Shown here: piece by piece, positions 10,031 through 22,376 of the stretch | Layout: every line of letters starts with the position of its first letter | Numbering within the stretch: the stretch's first letter is position 1 | Assembly (NCBI GenBank): GCA_029747015.1 | Contig: JAKOGI010000003.1 | Location: 1,954,001 to 2,018,000 of the forward strand | Direction of reading: 5' to 3' | From: Carnegiea gigantea | Lineage: Eukaryota > Streptophyta > Magnoliopsida > Caryophyllales > Cactaceae | DNA length: 64,000 nt | Translations under genes and position numbers: made by a program | Notes under the pieces: model-generated | Told to the model about the DNA's origin: nothing | Database searches by the model: none | What the model saw: only the letters and a program-made list of their open reading frames with translations

Positions 10031-10748
10031 GATTACCTACATTTGAATTTTTTTAGATCTCATGAAAATTGGGACTAACATTGAAAGTTATTGTTAAAAT
10101 TTAGCTTTATTTGCAATAATGTTTTCTTTTTATTTTAAATGGAACTAACCTTACTGCAATCATTCAAAGATGAAATTGACTCTTTGCAATCTAATCATGA
10201 CATATAATAGGATACGTTGTTTTGAGGTTTGTTTTTAGCAGGAAATAGATCCCTTGGCGGACGCTTGAAGCACACCATTCCGATCTGCTCTTTCAATGGT
10301 GTTCTCCTATTCACACACATAGCTCCATCCCCTAAGCTAAAACAAGTTGATACCCACTTCTTAGGAAATTAGTAATTCTATATCTTTTGAGATCTGCGTG
10401 TAATCCTTCATTGACAAGAATATATTGATAGGTTAAAAAGAGTTCATCCAAATTATTCACTGCAAGTTAGTTACTACATATGCAATGCACTTCTCGTCAT
10501 ACTACCCTACTGTGGGAGAAGAGTGTTGTAGAAATACCAATGAGACCTACAACTTGATAGCTTATTCGCGATCCCGGCCTCTCCCTTCCCCAACTCAAAC
10601 TAAAACCTTTTTCATTTTTCAAGACCTATAAGTCTGTCCCAACTTCGATCTAAAAGAATAGCAATATCTCATTAATACCTGATATATAAAGGTGAAATAA
10701 CTTATTTGAGATCTAAGACACCCTGTCATGAATCGTCACTTGTAACTA
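10031..10748. other. Intergenic DNA between LINE and copia element
   Basis: AT-rich single-copy-looking sequence. I see no ORF above background, no RNA gene and no repeat termini. Confidence 0.5.
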
Positions 10749-10753
10749 TAGAT
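10749..10753. repeat. Target-site duplication TAGAT, left copy
   Basis: TAGAT directly precedes the LTR start. It is repeated exactly at 16792-16796, directly after the second LTR. Confidence 0.9.
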
Positions 10754-11481
10754 TGTTGGAGTAATGGCACCCCAAAAGGGTGTCTACTTACTCTCTCTAT
10801 CTCTTTTGTTGTCCCACATGGAACCTTTGGGAGTGGCTTAAAGAATTTATATATCCCACTTTTCTTACACTTGTCGAATAACTAGAAGCCATGTTTTAAG
10901 GGGGTTGAGAGGACTTGGGCTGCCACATGCGTGCGCGCCACCGCCGCCCGCCCGTCCGGTCCGGGCGGGGCGCGGCGCGGGCCGTGGGCTGTAGGCCTTA
11001 CACTATATTTTTTGGGGGAATTTTCGAGAGGACTAATTGCGTATGAGCTGTCGTAATCCTAACGGCTAGTCCTCCTCCATCTCCGCCTCAATCACCATGA
11101 TCTTCTCCCCATTAATTCTTCAGTTACATCATTCTCTCCTGATTTTCTGCCCCCGTTTCACGCCTTTCTTTATGGCTTGGTTGACAGTTTTCTCTACCCC
11201 AGTCTACTATAAAAAGGACTCTACTGCAACGCTGAACAACACACCAAAAACAATTCTCTCTTCTCCTCTCTACTTCCTGGGCATATAATCTGCTATACTC
11301 CAAAGCTTCTCCCTCGAGTGCACGAGTGTGAAGCCAGCTGTGTTAAAACTTGGGGAGCTTCTTCGCCATAACGATTTGTACCTAAGTCGGGCGAATTAAG
11401 CTTTCAGGTCAGTGGTTCATACCACGAAACAGGTCGTCTCCTTGTCCTTCCAGCAGCTATTGTTTTTCCATTGTTCCAACA
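10754..11481 (+). repeat. Copia 1 left LTR (728 bp)
   Basis: It starts TGTTGGAGTAATGG and ends TTCCAACA. A TATA box TATAAAAAGG lies at 11208-11217. A GC-rich block at about 10921-10995 differs in length from the right LTR and accounts for most of the 20-bp length difference. The ATG of gag follows only 18 bases after the LTR end. Confidence 0.92.
11208..11217 (+). promoter_or_regulatory. TATA box of copia 1 LTR
   Basis: TATAAAAAGG in the left LTR is repeated at 16518-16527 in the right LTR. Transcription would start about 30 bases downstream. Confidence 0.6.
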
Positions 11482-11499
11482 ATCTGAAAGCTTAATACA

Positions 11500-14400
11500 A
11501 TGGCTGCTGCTCCAAAAACTCTCCCCGAACTCTACAAAATTGAACCCCTTGATGGAACCAATTATAAACGTTGGTCTCAAAAATTGCTTCTTTGCTTTGA
11601 GCAACTTGAGATCGACTACGTGCTCACTACGGATCTCCCTGATGAAGGCAACACAGTTAATGATTTTGAACCTATAACTCCTATGGTTCTTAAAACTCCT
11701 TCTGTTCCTCTTGACGAAGCCACAAAGAAGAAATTCGAAGGGACAATAAACTGGCTCGCAGTTATCTACTAAATAATATGTCTAACCCTTTGTTTGATCT
11801 GTTTGTAAGCTTTAAATCTGCCAAGGTCATTTGGACCAAACTTGAGACAAAATATGATTCAGATGATGCCGGGAAAAGAAAACATATCGTCGGTAAATGG
11901 CTACAGTTCCAGATCATGGATGACAAACCCATTATGGAACAAGTTCACGTCTACGAAAACCTGTGTGCTGAAGTTCTAGCAGAAGGCATGAGGATGTGCG
12001 AAATCCTCCAAGCTAACGTGCTGATAGAAAAATTTCCACCATCCTGGAGCGATTACAGAAACCGCCTCAAGTATAAGAAGAAAGATCTCACACTGCAGGA
12101 GTTAATCAGCCATATGCGGACTGAGGAGGCAAACCGGCTGAAAGATAAGATGTCTTCCCTTTCTTTAAATTCTGTTAGTTCTAACATAGTTGAATCTGCT
12201 GTGTAAACGAACAAAGACAGGTTCAAAGGCAAAGAGAAGAAATTTCAGAAGCCAACTCAAAATCTTAGGAGTCAAAATCCTGCTAACAAAAGGATTCAGA
12301 AACCCAAGGTGGTGTGCTATGTGTGCGGCAAGCCTGGACACAAGGCCTATCAATGCAATCAAAGGAAAGGGACAGTCCAAGCCAAACACAAGTCTGCAAC
12401 ACCTACTGCCAACATTGCTGAAACCGAGGACAATGAGATTATTTGTGCAGTTACCACCGTGGAGGCAAATCTGGTTCATAATCTATCAGAATGGATCCTG
12501 GATTTTGGAGCATCAAGGCATTTCTGTGCCAACAAGGAACTCATGACTGACTTTGAGGAGGTTGCCGATGGACAATGTGTTTACATGGACAACTCTTCTA
12601 CCGCTGCTGTCAAGGGTAAAGGGAAGATTTTACTTAAATTTACTTCTGGAAAAATGTTGTCTTTAAGTAATGTTTTATTTGTCCCTTCCCTTCGTAGAAA
12701 CTTGGTTTCTAGTGCCCTTCTTGACGTGGCTGGCCTTAAAATTGTGCAAGAAGTTGGTAAAATTGTTATCATGCGAAATGGGGACTTCGTTGGGAAGGGG
12801 TATCGTAGTGGGGGACTCCTTGTTTTGAATGCTGTTGCGCAAATTAATAATGAAACTACTGCCAATTCCGTTTATGTTGCTGAGTCTGTCGATTTGTGGC
12901 ATGGTAGACTTGGACATGTTAATTTTGCTTCATTGAAAAGACTTAGAAACATGCATTTAATTCCAAATGTGAATACTGAAAATTGTTCTAAGTGTTCAGT
13001 CTGTGTTGAAGCAAAACTTACCAAGAAGCCTTTTAAAACTGTAACAACCAGGAAAACAGAATTGTTAGAACTAGTACACTCAGACTTAGCAGACTTTAAG
13101 AACACTATAAGTAAGGGTGGAAAGAAATGATATATTACCTTTGTAGATGACTACTCCAGATATACCAAGATCTACCTCCTTAAGTCTAAGGATGAGGCTG
13201 AGGAAATGTTCTTAAAGTACAAAGCCGAAGTTGAGAATCAGTTAGACTGAAAAATCAAAAGACTTAGGTCTGACAGAGGTGGGGAATATGACACCAATTC
13301 TTTGGCTACCTTCTGTGAGAAAAATGGCATAATACATAAGACTAGCGCTCCTTACACTCCCCAACAAAACGGTGTTGCTGAACGGAAAAATCGTACCCTT
13401 AAAGATATGATGAATGTCATGCTTGTTGGTTCTGGTTTATCTGATAACATGTGGGGGGAGGCTGTCTTGACAACTTGTCTTATACTCAACAGAGTTCCCC
13501 ACAAGAAGTTAGATACAACCCCTTATGAATTGTGAAAAGGGTATGCTCCTAACCCGAATTATCTAAAAGTGTGGGGGTGTTTAGCCAAAATTGCACTACC
13601 TAATCATAAACGTTCAAACATCGGCCCCAAGACATTTGATGCTGTCTTTATTGGTTATGCCCAAAACAGTGCTGCATATAGATTTATGTCTTTATCTGAC
13701 CTTTCCATTTTGGAGTATAGAGATGCTGATTTCTTTGAGTATGTTTTCCCCTTGAAAAGGAATGTGTCTCATACTTTGTCTAATACTATATCTGAACTTG
13801 CCTGCTTCTAGCTCTAGTGTTAGAGACTTGGGAACTGAACCTAGAAGAAGCAAGAGACAGAGGATTGAAAACAGTTTTGGCCCTGACTTTGTCACGTCTT
13901 TTCTGGTAGAGGTCTTTGAGAACTTTGACATTGATGCTTTGACCGATGAAATCGTGTCTCTTTATTTACTTGAGGAAGATCCCAAAACCTACCAAGAGGC
14001 TATGAGGTCTATAGATGCTAATTTCTGGAAGGAAGCTATTAAGAGTGAAATAGATTCCCTTGAATCAAACAAAACTTGGGAATTGACCAACTTGCCTAAG
14101 GGTTGTAGACCCATTAGTAGTAAATGGATCTTCAAGAAGAAACTTAGTACTGATGGCTCTATTGAAAGGTACAAAGCTAGATTAGTCATTAGAGGCTTTG
14201 ACCAAAAGAAGGGAATTGATTTCTTTGATACTTATTCTCCTGTGACCAAAATTGCAACAATCAGAAGTCTAGTTGCTTTGGCTGCTATCCATGATCTTGT
14301 GGTACATCAGATGGATGTCAAAACAGCATTCCTCAATGGGGACTTAAAAGAAGAAATTTATATGTCACAACCTGAGGGGTGTGAGGTCTCTGGTCAGGAG

Positions 14401-15496
14401 AACAAAGTGTGCAAACTAAGAAAATCCCTTTATGGTCTAAAGCAAGCCCCAAAATAGCGGTATGAGAAATTTGCTAGCTCCTTAGAGAAAAATGGCTTTA
14501 CTGTTAACAACTCAGATTATTGTGTTTATTCTAAAATGTTTGGATCTGATTATGTGATCATATGCTTGTATGTGGATGATATGCTGATCTTTGGTACCAA
14601 CCTTTGTGCCATTAATGAGACTAAAAGAATTCTGTCTTCTATCTTTGAAATGAAAGATTTAGGAGAAGCCGATGTTATCTTGGGGATCAAACTTATAAAA
14701 ACCAAGAGTGGTTTTTCCTTAAGTCAGTCTCATTATATTGAGAAAGTGTTGAAAAAATTTAACTCTTTTGATGTGGTACCTGTAAGAACTCCTTATGACC
14801 CTAGCATACCTCTTAAAAAGAACAGAGGACCTAGTGTGTCTCAAATTGAATATGCTAAGATAATAGGGAGTGTGATGTTTCTTATGAACTCCACTCATCC
14901 TAACATTGCATATGCTGTTAGTAGACTAAGTCGGTACACTCATAATCCCGCTAAAGAACATTGGGATGCACTTCATCGTTTGTTAAGATACCTTAGAGGT
15001 ACTATGGATTGGTGTTTACACTTTTGTAAATTTCCTGCTGTACTGGAAGGCTTTTGTGATGCAAATTAGCTCTACGAGTGGTTATGTTTTTACTTTGGGT
15101 GGAGGAGCTATCTCATGGAAGTCTGCAAAACAGACATGTATAGCTCGCTCAACCATGGAATCTTAGTTTATTGCTCTTGAGTTGGCAGGTCAAGAAGCTA
15201 AATGGCTCAAGGATCTCCTGACTGACATACCATTGTGGGGGAAACAATCAACACCCATCTCCTTGCATTGTGAATCGCAAGCAGCAATTGGAGTTGCGCA
15301 CAACAGTGTCTATAACGAAAAAAAGAGACATATCCGTATTAGACATGGTGCGGTAAAGCAATTGCTGAAGCATGGGGTTATCTCCTTGGAATATGTGAGA
15401 TCCGAGAAAAACTTGGCAGACCCTCTCACAAAGGGATTGTTAAGAAGAGTAGTTCTTGAAACGTCGAGGGGGATGGGGATAAAGCCCATGGAATGA
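11500..15496 (+). pseudogene. Copia 1 gag-pol polyprotein, multiply broken
   Basis: Gag starts at 11500 (MAAAPKTLPEL). A one-base frameshift near 11760 moves the frame, which resumes at 11778 and stops at 12204-12206. The zinc knuckle C-x2-C-x4-H-x4-C (CYVCGKPGHKAYQC) is intact at about 12318-12359. The protease motif reads DFGAS instead of DS/TGAS. Integrase keeps the HHCC region, HSDL, SDRGGEY and GVAERKNRT, but has stops at 13128, 13248 and 13533. RT runs from about 14040 to 14900 with MDVKTAFLNG and YVDDML, and a stop after KQAPK at 14455. RNase H is interrupted near 15067 by a small deletion/frameshift, then runs to 15496. Several stops look like TGG-to-TGA or CGA/CAG-to-stop transitions. 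Confidence 0.9.
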
Positions 15497-16072
15497 AGAG
15501 ATATGATGGATACCCATTTGTGGTCAAACGAAGCCATATTAATCTTCCAACTGCACTACTTCCCATCCCTATGGCGAGTGGTAGTGCTTGTGCTATAGAG
15601 AAGCACATCAATGAATCCATAGCCTGTTATGGTGGTGCTATAGAGAAGCACTTGATGGATCCATCATCACTCTACAAGAGGTTGAGCTCACATGCGCTCT
15701 TAATAATTCCAAGCCATGATATGGTGGTCTCAGTAGAGGTAGACTGATGGAATTACTTAAGTAAGTGTGAAGGTCTGGCCGCCTTCTATGAGAGACAAGG
15801 GCTGTCTCTCTAGAGCACTTATGAGACCCGAGGTATGCGCATGGGCCTAAAAGCGCAAGTGGTTATCGCAGAGTATACATATTTTAGGGTTGATATATGT
15901 CGGGAGGGCCTCATTCAAAGTCTAGCAAGTTCAAGACTAAGTTCACTTGTCAGACTTAGATGTTGCCTCTCTTCACTACGTATCAATTCAATCGTAAGAC
16001 ATTGATACTTAAGTATCCGACCCTCATTGCCCAGGAAATCCTTTTCACTCTTCTTTTCCTTTTGTGTGCCAT

Positions 16073-16083
16073 TAGTGGGGGAC
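16073..16083 (+). other. Polypurine tract of copia 1
   Basis: TAGTGGGGGAC immediately precedes the right LTR. Confidence 0.65.
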
Positions 16084-16791
16084 TGTTGGAGTAATGGCAC
16101 CCCAAAAGGGTGTCTACTTACTCTCTCTATCTCTTTTGTTGTCCCACATAGAACCTTTGGGAGTGGATTAAAGAATTTATATATCCCACTTTTCTTACAC
16201 TTGTCGAATAACTAGAAGCCATGTTTTAAGGGGGTTGAGGGGACTTGGGCTGCCACGCGCGCGCGCCGCCGCCGCCCGCCCGCCCGGTCCGGGCCGGGCC
16301 GTGGGCCTTACACTATATTTTTTGGAGAAATTTTCGAGAGGACTAATTGCGTATGAGCTGTCGTAATCCTAACGGTTAGTCCTCCTCCATCTCCGCCTCA
16401 ATCACCATGATCCTCTCCCCATTAATTCTTCAGTTACATTATTCTCTCCTGATTTTCTGCCCCCATTTCACGCTTTTCTTTATAGCTTGGTTGACAGTTT
16501 TCTCTACCCCAGTCCACTATAAAAAGGACTCTACTGCAACGCTGAACAACACACCGAAAATAATTCTCTCTTCTCCTCTCTACTTCCTGCGCATATAATC
16601 TGCTATACTCCAAAGCTTCTCCCTCGAGTGCACGAGTGTGGAGTCAGCTGTGTTAAACCTTGGGGAGCTTCTTCGCCATAACGATTTGCACCTAAATCGG
16701 GCGAATTAAGCTTTCAGGTCAGTGGTTCATACCACGACACAGGTCGTCTCCTTGTCCTTCCAGCAGCTATTGTTTTTCCATTGTTCCAACA
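16084..16791 (+). repeat. Copia 1 right LTR (708 bp)
   Basis: A repeat of 10754-11481 with scattered substitutions and a shorter GC block (about 16251-16310). It ends TTCCAACA, followed by the TAGAT duplication. Confidence 0.92.
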
Positions 16792-16796
16792 TAGAT
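16792..16796. repeat. Target-site duplication TAGAT, right copy
   Basis: An exact match to 10749-10753, confirming both ends of copia 1. Confidence 0.9.
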
Positions 16797-17369
16797 AAGG
16801 ATGGCAATGAGGCAGGTACGGGCAGTTGATCCGTACCTTCACTCATACCTGTTTTCGAACCATATTTGTACCTGTACTCATCAGGTATTAAAAAATAAAA
16901 TTCATACCCATACCCATCAGATTTTGCAGGTTTTATATAGGTTCATATAGATAATAAAAATTAATACCCATATGCAACCCATATCCAAGTACAATATATT
17001 TTTTTGTCATTACAAAATTGCAAAGTTATGATATTTTAGGAATATATTGTTTAGAAATGTGAAACCAAATACATTATTGACTAATTTTTTGTTAGAAAGA
17101 TTTAGATTGGACTTAAATCGAAAAAATATTAAACCAAAATAATTTTTTTCTCTTATTATAAAAACAGGTACGGGCAAGGTGGGGGCACGGGAAGGAGAGG
17201 GTGTGGGTGCGGGTGAGGGTGAGGGCTATACCCATATGCGTACCCATATGCATACTCGTTTTTCAATACCCACCCATGCCTATTTAAAACTCATTATCAT
17301 CACCCACTTGAATTTTAAATGGATAGGATTTTGCGATTTTAAAAAGATATGAGATTCATTGCCATCCCT
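16797..17369. mobile_element. Small non-autonomous TIR element (hAT-like candidate)
   Basis: The left end AAGGATGGCAATGA (16797-16810) and right end TCATTGCCATCCCT (17356-17369) are inverted repeats matching at 13 of 14 bases. The 573-bp interior has GGTACGGG and ATACCCATATG-type repeats but no ORF. Copia 1 inserted five bases to its left, which obscures the target duplication. Superfamily placement is a guess. Confidence 0.55.
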
Positions 17370-18206
17370 AACTAAATTTATAAACTACCCACTTTTACTT
17401 CTCTCAATGAAATAGCAGCCAGGATGTACTTAGCTCAAGTCTACTGCATTATTGCACCATTTTTAGAACTAGAAAACAAATAGCAAGTTGCCATACGTAA
17501 CAGAATAGCCTTTATGGCCATAGCATTGTGTCAAAGCAGAAAGCACACCGCACACGTAGACAAGTCTGCAAGAGGCAGGGATCCCCATATTCCAAAACTG
17601 TTTTCACGATTTTTCTTTTTCAATATCAACATTCGTTTTCACATTAGAATTTCACCCCTCCACCGGCATTACATATATAAACCAAAAAAAAAAAAAAAAA
17701 AACTAGTTACAAATTTGCCAAGAACAAGAAACCAGATCACAGAGGGGTAAGAAAAAGAAAAACAAACTGGTAAAACAAAAAACACAGGGGAAAAAGTTTT
17801 TATGTGCAATAATGAAAAGCTTGGCTCCTGCTGGCAGATCTGAAGAAGCAGAGGATAATAGTGAGGATTGAAGCATTAGCAGCAAACTCCAAGCTTTGCT
17901 CTTTTTCTTCCCTCATCATGTCCCCGTCACAGTGTCACACACCACCCAACTCTTCCCATCCTACTCCATACCAAAACCGATCGCCCTAATTAACCAACAA
18001 AATAATCTCACTAGCAAAACACCCCCCGCCCCCAAAAAAAAAGAAAAGAAAAGAAAAGAAAAAGGACTTTGCAGGGGATGCGATTTTATTGTGCCAAAGT
18101 TGGTTGGTCCTAAATCCTAAATTGTATACCTAGTAATTTTATATTTTTTCCCCCTCCCTATAAACATAATATGTAATCCATGATATATGATCTTTCCACG
18201 ATGGAA
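17370..18206. other. Intergenic DNA and 3' flank of the TPR-like gene
   Basis: AT-rich, with poly(A) runs at about 17683-17701 and an AAAAG-type run at about 18038-18062. It includes the 3' UTR region of the minus-strand gene ending at 18207. ATCCTAAATTGTATACCTAG at about 18114-18133 is nearly repeated inside that gene's intron near 18826. I see no independent gene. Confidence 0.45.
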
Positions 18207-20614
18207 TTAAGCTCCGTCGAGGAATTCATCCTCGGGGGAGGAGAGCGGGAAACAGGTATCCTCGCCGCCGGTGTTCCAGAGGAAATGGGCGTAGTTAGCT
18301 GCAAAGAAGGAGTTGCTGGGGTCAGCAGAGATGGCTTCCAAGAAGTTCTCCTCAGCAGCCCACAAGTCATTCCTCACTTGCCACAAGAAATTCGCATATT
18401 TATTGTGTGCCTCCGCATCTTTAGGCTCCACGGCAATTGCTTTCTTAAAATAATCTTCAGATCTGCCACATGCAAAGTGAACGTACACAATTAATTAGTT
18501 GCAAGTCGCCTAAAAGATTCCACTGGCAAGTACATCTTTAGACCAGAAGTAATAATCACCATGAAATAGTAGTACCACCAGTAACTAAGTAATAATAAAA
18601 GACTAAAATCCAAGACTGATGTAAAAAAGTGCACACCTTTTAGTGAATCTTTGCCCTTTTGGTGGTAAAGATTCACACATATGAAAAGCTATTTTGTATA
18701 ATATTAATGTCCAGTAGACCACGAAAGTATGAATGCATTTATCGTTTTTCTTAGGACATGAACATCTAGTAAATAAGTATCTTTGGCCCCTATAAAAGAA
18801 GCCATGGAGTCATGAAGACATAAATCCTAATTTGTATACCTAGTATCTTTGGTCCCGATAATATATCATACACAATACGTCATTTTTCTTAGGACATGCA
18901 TACGACATTGTAATAGACTAAAATTTCACTATTTACTTCTAATATCAGCAGGAGTCATGAAGACATAAAAATACAATTTTAATATTTTTTTTCTCCTCTG
19001 GTTTCAAAGATTTGTAAAAATAAGGCATGGATCAATATCACTAATGTTCATAACAATAATATTAACCATTCGATCAAATGAACAAACAACTCTATCATGA
19101 TTCATGAAATGTTTAGACCCTTAAAAAAAAGGACAATTAGGATAGCAGGATTAAACACAAAAACAGATTTAGAAATTAGAAAAGGGAAAAAAAAAAGCAA
19201 ACGAAAAGGAACCCAAAAAAAAAATGAAAAATTGAGTTTTAGTTGTTGGCTTTTACCTGTCATAGTCATGGGCCACAAGGTAGAGAAACTGGGCGTAATT
19301 AGTCAAGAGGAGCACATTATTGGGCTCTTGGGCCAAGCCCGTTTGGTAAAGAAGCTCCGTTCGAAAGTAGTCCTCGTACTCATCGTCGGCGTCGATCTTC
19401 ACCGTCACCGGCGCCACAAACTGCTGTACAGTCTCATGGTCCAAAGCTTCGTCCCTTACTTCCGCCTGCATTCTAGAAGCTTCTTCGACGATCGAATTCC
19501 AGATCCCCATCTCCTCCTCCCCCGACACTGACGGCGACTCATCCTCTCGCATCGTGAACGGCGAGACACTGTCGGGGACGATCGGACGGTGGAGAATGTC
19601 CGACCGGTGGGCCCACCCTTCACCGTCCATCCCGTTTGCCACCGGCCTCGTGTTACTCCCGCCGCCGTTGATCCCTCCGACCGACGTTGTTTTGCCTCCG
19701 CCGGAGGAAGGGAGAGAAGACTTGATAGTCGGCGTGTCAAACTTGCTGGAAACGGTGGTTGTGGTGGTGCTGATTTCGACGGTGGCGATAAGGGGAGGGA
19801 CGGCAGCGATGGCGGCGGAGGTGGAGATGGAGTGGACGGAGAAGTTGGCGAGGAGAATCATGACGTGGACCATAAGAACGGGGGTGTGAGAGAAAACTTG
19901 CTGGAAAAGCCAGACGAAGGAAGCGTGCATCTCTTTCTGGACTCTGGCGAGAATTCCCTGCAAATCTTCGTAGAATAGGAACTCCCTCATTTGGAGAGTG
20001 TAGCTATGGAGCTCCCTGATTATGAACACCATTGATGAGAAAGCTTTCTTCACCGAACAATAAGCCGATTCCCCGGCTTCTATGAATCCTTCCTGCCATT
20101 CCTTCTTAATCTTCTGCTTAATCATCCGAAGAGAGAGAGGGAGATCCACGCTGTTCGCCTTCATCTCGATGCTCGCCGTCCAATCCGGCGGTTCTTGGTG
20201 GATCTCGAGCCACCGAGCCCCCATTGACAGCTCTTTTGCGTCAGAATTCGAGCTAAACCTAACATCATGACTCAAATTTGGACCAGAGTTTGAATGAGGT
20301 TGAGATTCCTCTGATTGTTGGCCGCCGTCTTCGTTGGAAAGCTGGAATCGGAGAGCCAAATCCTGGATTTTCCGGGAGAATTCCTCGTCGGAAAGGCTGT
20401 CGAAGCTCGCACTGCAAGCTCGTCGGATGGTGGAGTGCGAAATCCTCTGTTTGGCGCCAAAATGGAAGGTTTGAGTCCTATAGAGCTTCGACGACGTCGT
20501 TCCAAGCCAAGCCGATCGGCAGGCCAAATTGCCGTCGTTTATGGCTCCTTTCTTTGACGCCATGGCCGTCGGACACCATTGCAAATGCGGCGTAGCCACC
20601 ACTTTCACCACCAT
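18207..20614 (-). CDS. Plant TPR-like superfamily protein (two coding exons, 537 aa)
   Basis: Exon 1 is 20614 down to 19257 and exon 2 is 18462 down to 18207. The joined length is 1614 bases, exactly 538 codons with stop. The donor reads ACAG|GTAAAA and the acceptor GGCAG|ATCTG, and the split codon (Arg453) keeps the frame. Residues 1-70 are basic and Ser-rich and could be an organelle presequence. Residues about 244-264 are hydrophobic, possibly one membrane segment. A Ser/Gly/Thr-rich linker spans about 283-365. Three TPR-like helical pairs follow at about 417-453, 454-488 and 489-521, with the Asn-Tyr-Ala-x-Phe-Leu pattern in each. The 537-residue length fits the plant family of this layout. 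TPRs bind partner proteins, and the partner cannot be inferred. Frame and motifs are intact and codon use is GC-richer than the flanks, so this looks like a working host gene. The start is the first ATG in exon 1; Met18 is an alternative. Confidence 0.88.
18463..19256 (-). other. Intron of TPR-like gene
   Basis: A 794-bp AT-rich intron bounded by GT…AG on the minus strand. It splits the TPR domain between the first and second repeats. No transposon termini are seen inside. Confidence 0.85.
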
Positions 20615-20744
20615 CTTCTTCTGTCTTACCTTCTCTCTCCTCCGAATTCAAATCCAAGAGAAAAAGGTATTCCGGATTCAAAAGATCGGAAAATTTTGGT
20701 GTTAAACAAAAAGTGCCATCATCTTTGATATTTTTCAAAGGCAC

Positions 20745-21188
20745 CTGAAACAAACACCAAAATCAAGTCAACAAAGGACAATAACGCCATTGAATTGCAA
20801 GAATTCGCCATTAGCACTAACAAAATTTCTTCACAAACAACAACAATAATCTCATCCCAATCTCTCAAACCGGAATGTAAAGAAAAGAAATCGAACAAGA
20901 GAGAGACAAACTTTAAAATTAACTAAATTATTTTTAGACGTGGTTCACCAATCTCAATCTCTCTCATCCTCCATAATCATGAATTTGCATCCGCCGCTCC
21001 AGGAAATTCGGATCGAGATGTGCAACTCGAGAAAAAGCGCAAACATCGAAAAATCGAAATCCAGCGGGCTTTTCTTTTAGTAAAGTAATAAATAAATAGT
21101 AGTACTATTTTAAAAATAAATTGAGATCTTCGGAACTAGAAATCAACGAGAAAAATCTTGAGCTTTAGGTGAGAAAGAAGAGACTCAC
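20745..21188 (-). other. Probable 5'-UTR intron of TPR-like gene
   Basis: On the minus strand a strong donor (TT|GTGAGT, starting at 21188) and an acceptor (TTTCAG|GTGCC, exon resuming at 20744) bracket 444 AT-rich bases upstream of the start codon. The leader would then be about 21310-21189 plus 20744-20615. This is inferred from splice-site sequence only. Confidence 0.5.
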
Positions 21189-21342
21189 AATTTGTACACT
21201 TGGTAGTCACCGTCAGCCGGCGAAGATTTGACCGGAGAAAAGTTTTCCGGCGAGAGTGAGACAGACAGTGAAGCGAAGGTGCCGGAGCTTCGCTTTGGTG
21301 TTTTTATTTATGTCTCAACATGGAGAGAGAAAGGTCTGAGTG

Positions 21343-21352
21343 TTTATATATA
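21343..21352 (-). promoter_or_regulatory. Likely TATA box of TPR-like gene
   Basis: On the minus strand TATATATAAA sits about 30 bases before a pyrimidine-rich leader start near 21310, and ahead of the putative 5'-UTR donor. Confidence 0.5.
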
Positions 21353-21589
21353 TACACCCGGCAGTGGCTCCTCTTGGCTGGAAGAAAGAAAAAATCTAGT
21401 GTGAGGAAAGCAGAGAGAAAGTGGAGGAAGAAGAGGACAAATTCGTATGGTATACGGTGGATCGGGCCGTATATATTGTCAATGCCGTAGGATGAAGGGT
21501 AGCGATTAGGGAAGTAGCGTTTGTGTTGGATTTCTTGGAGGCGATGGGTAAAATTTTTATGATTTAATTCAACATAATGCAACTCTTAT

Positions 21590-22376
21590 AAAGTACTTAA
21601 TTGATTGGATTGTAATTAAATTTAAATTAATTATTCTTTATTAATAATTGGACTTATTTTACTAATAATGTAAATAAACTTATTATTATCGCAAATTTCG
21701 TTGTCGCCCAACAATTTAAAATTGAAAAAAATTGACATTGTGTAACGAAATAAAATGTTTCACACTTTAAGAATCATATAAAAAATATTAAGTAAATGCA
21801 TATTGTTTAATAAATTTTATATTATATAAATACATAGATTTGTCATAAAGTATATAAAATTTACATACTTATTTTAAGAATGTAATTAAAATTGAAAGAT
21901 AATTTTTTCAAAAAATAATGCTAATTATAAATTAATAATTTTAATGCCAACCTTTATATCCCATATATTCTCATATCTAATTTTTATCTTCTCTTTTGAT
22001 TGAAAAAAGTTTACTCTATCTCGTTATCCTCCAACAATCCACTGCTAAACGAAAATTACTTTGTTATAGAGAACGCAACACCTACCATTTCGTGCATTAT
22101 CTACCAATAATTTCGACTTCTATTTTGCTAACAATTAAACATAATGCACATTCTAAGTATTTGCAATTATAAATATTTTCAAAATTGAATAATTTTGCAA
22201 TGCATTGCTAGGAATATAGGAATTATTGCGCTAGTACTAACAAATACAAACTGAACATATATTCACATATTCTTCGTACATTATACATATCACTTGAAAA
22301 AGTCATCTAAAAGTTAATTTGCAGCAGATAAAATACAACTCATTGGAAAATGACCCTATTGTACAACAACATAAAT
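21590..22376. other. AT-rich intergenic DNA upstream of the TPR-like gene
   Basis: No coding region, RNA gene or element termini seen. Confidence 0.5.

Larger units (their letters stand above)
10754..16791 (+). mobile_element. Full-length Ty1/copia retrotransposon, inactivated (first of three copia elements)
   Basis: A 6-kb element with two LTRs (10754-11481 and 16084-16791), a perfect 5-bp duplication TAGAT, and gag, protease, integrase, RT and RNase H in copia order. The polypurine-like tract AGTGGGGGAC precedes the second LTR. The primer-binding site is not canonical: ATCTGAAAGC follows the LTR where copia elements normally have TGGTATCAGAGC. Many stops and frameshifts break the polyprotein. 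Confidence 0.93.

Noticed and set aside
19554..20595. Plus-strand frames of 60-130 codons
   Set aside because: They are antisense shadows of the GC-rich first exon of the minus-strand TPR-like gene.
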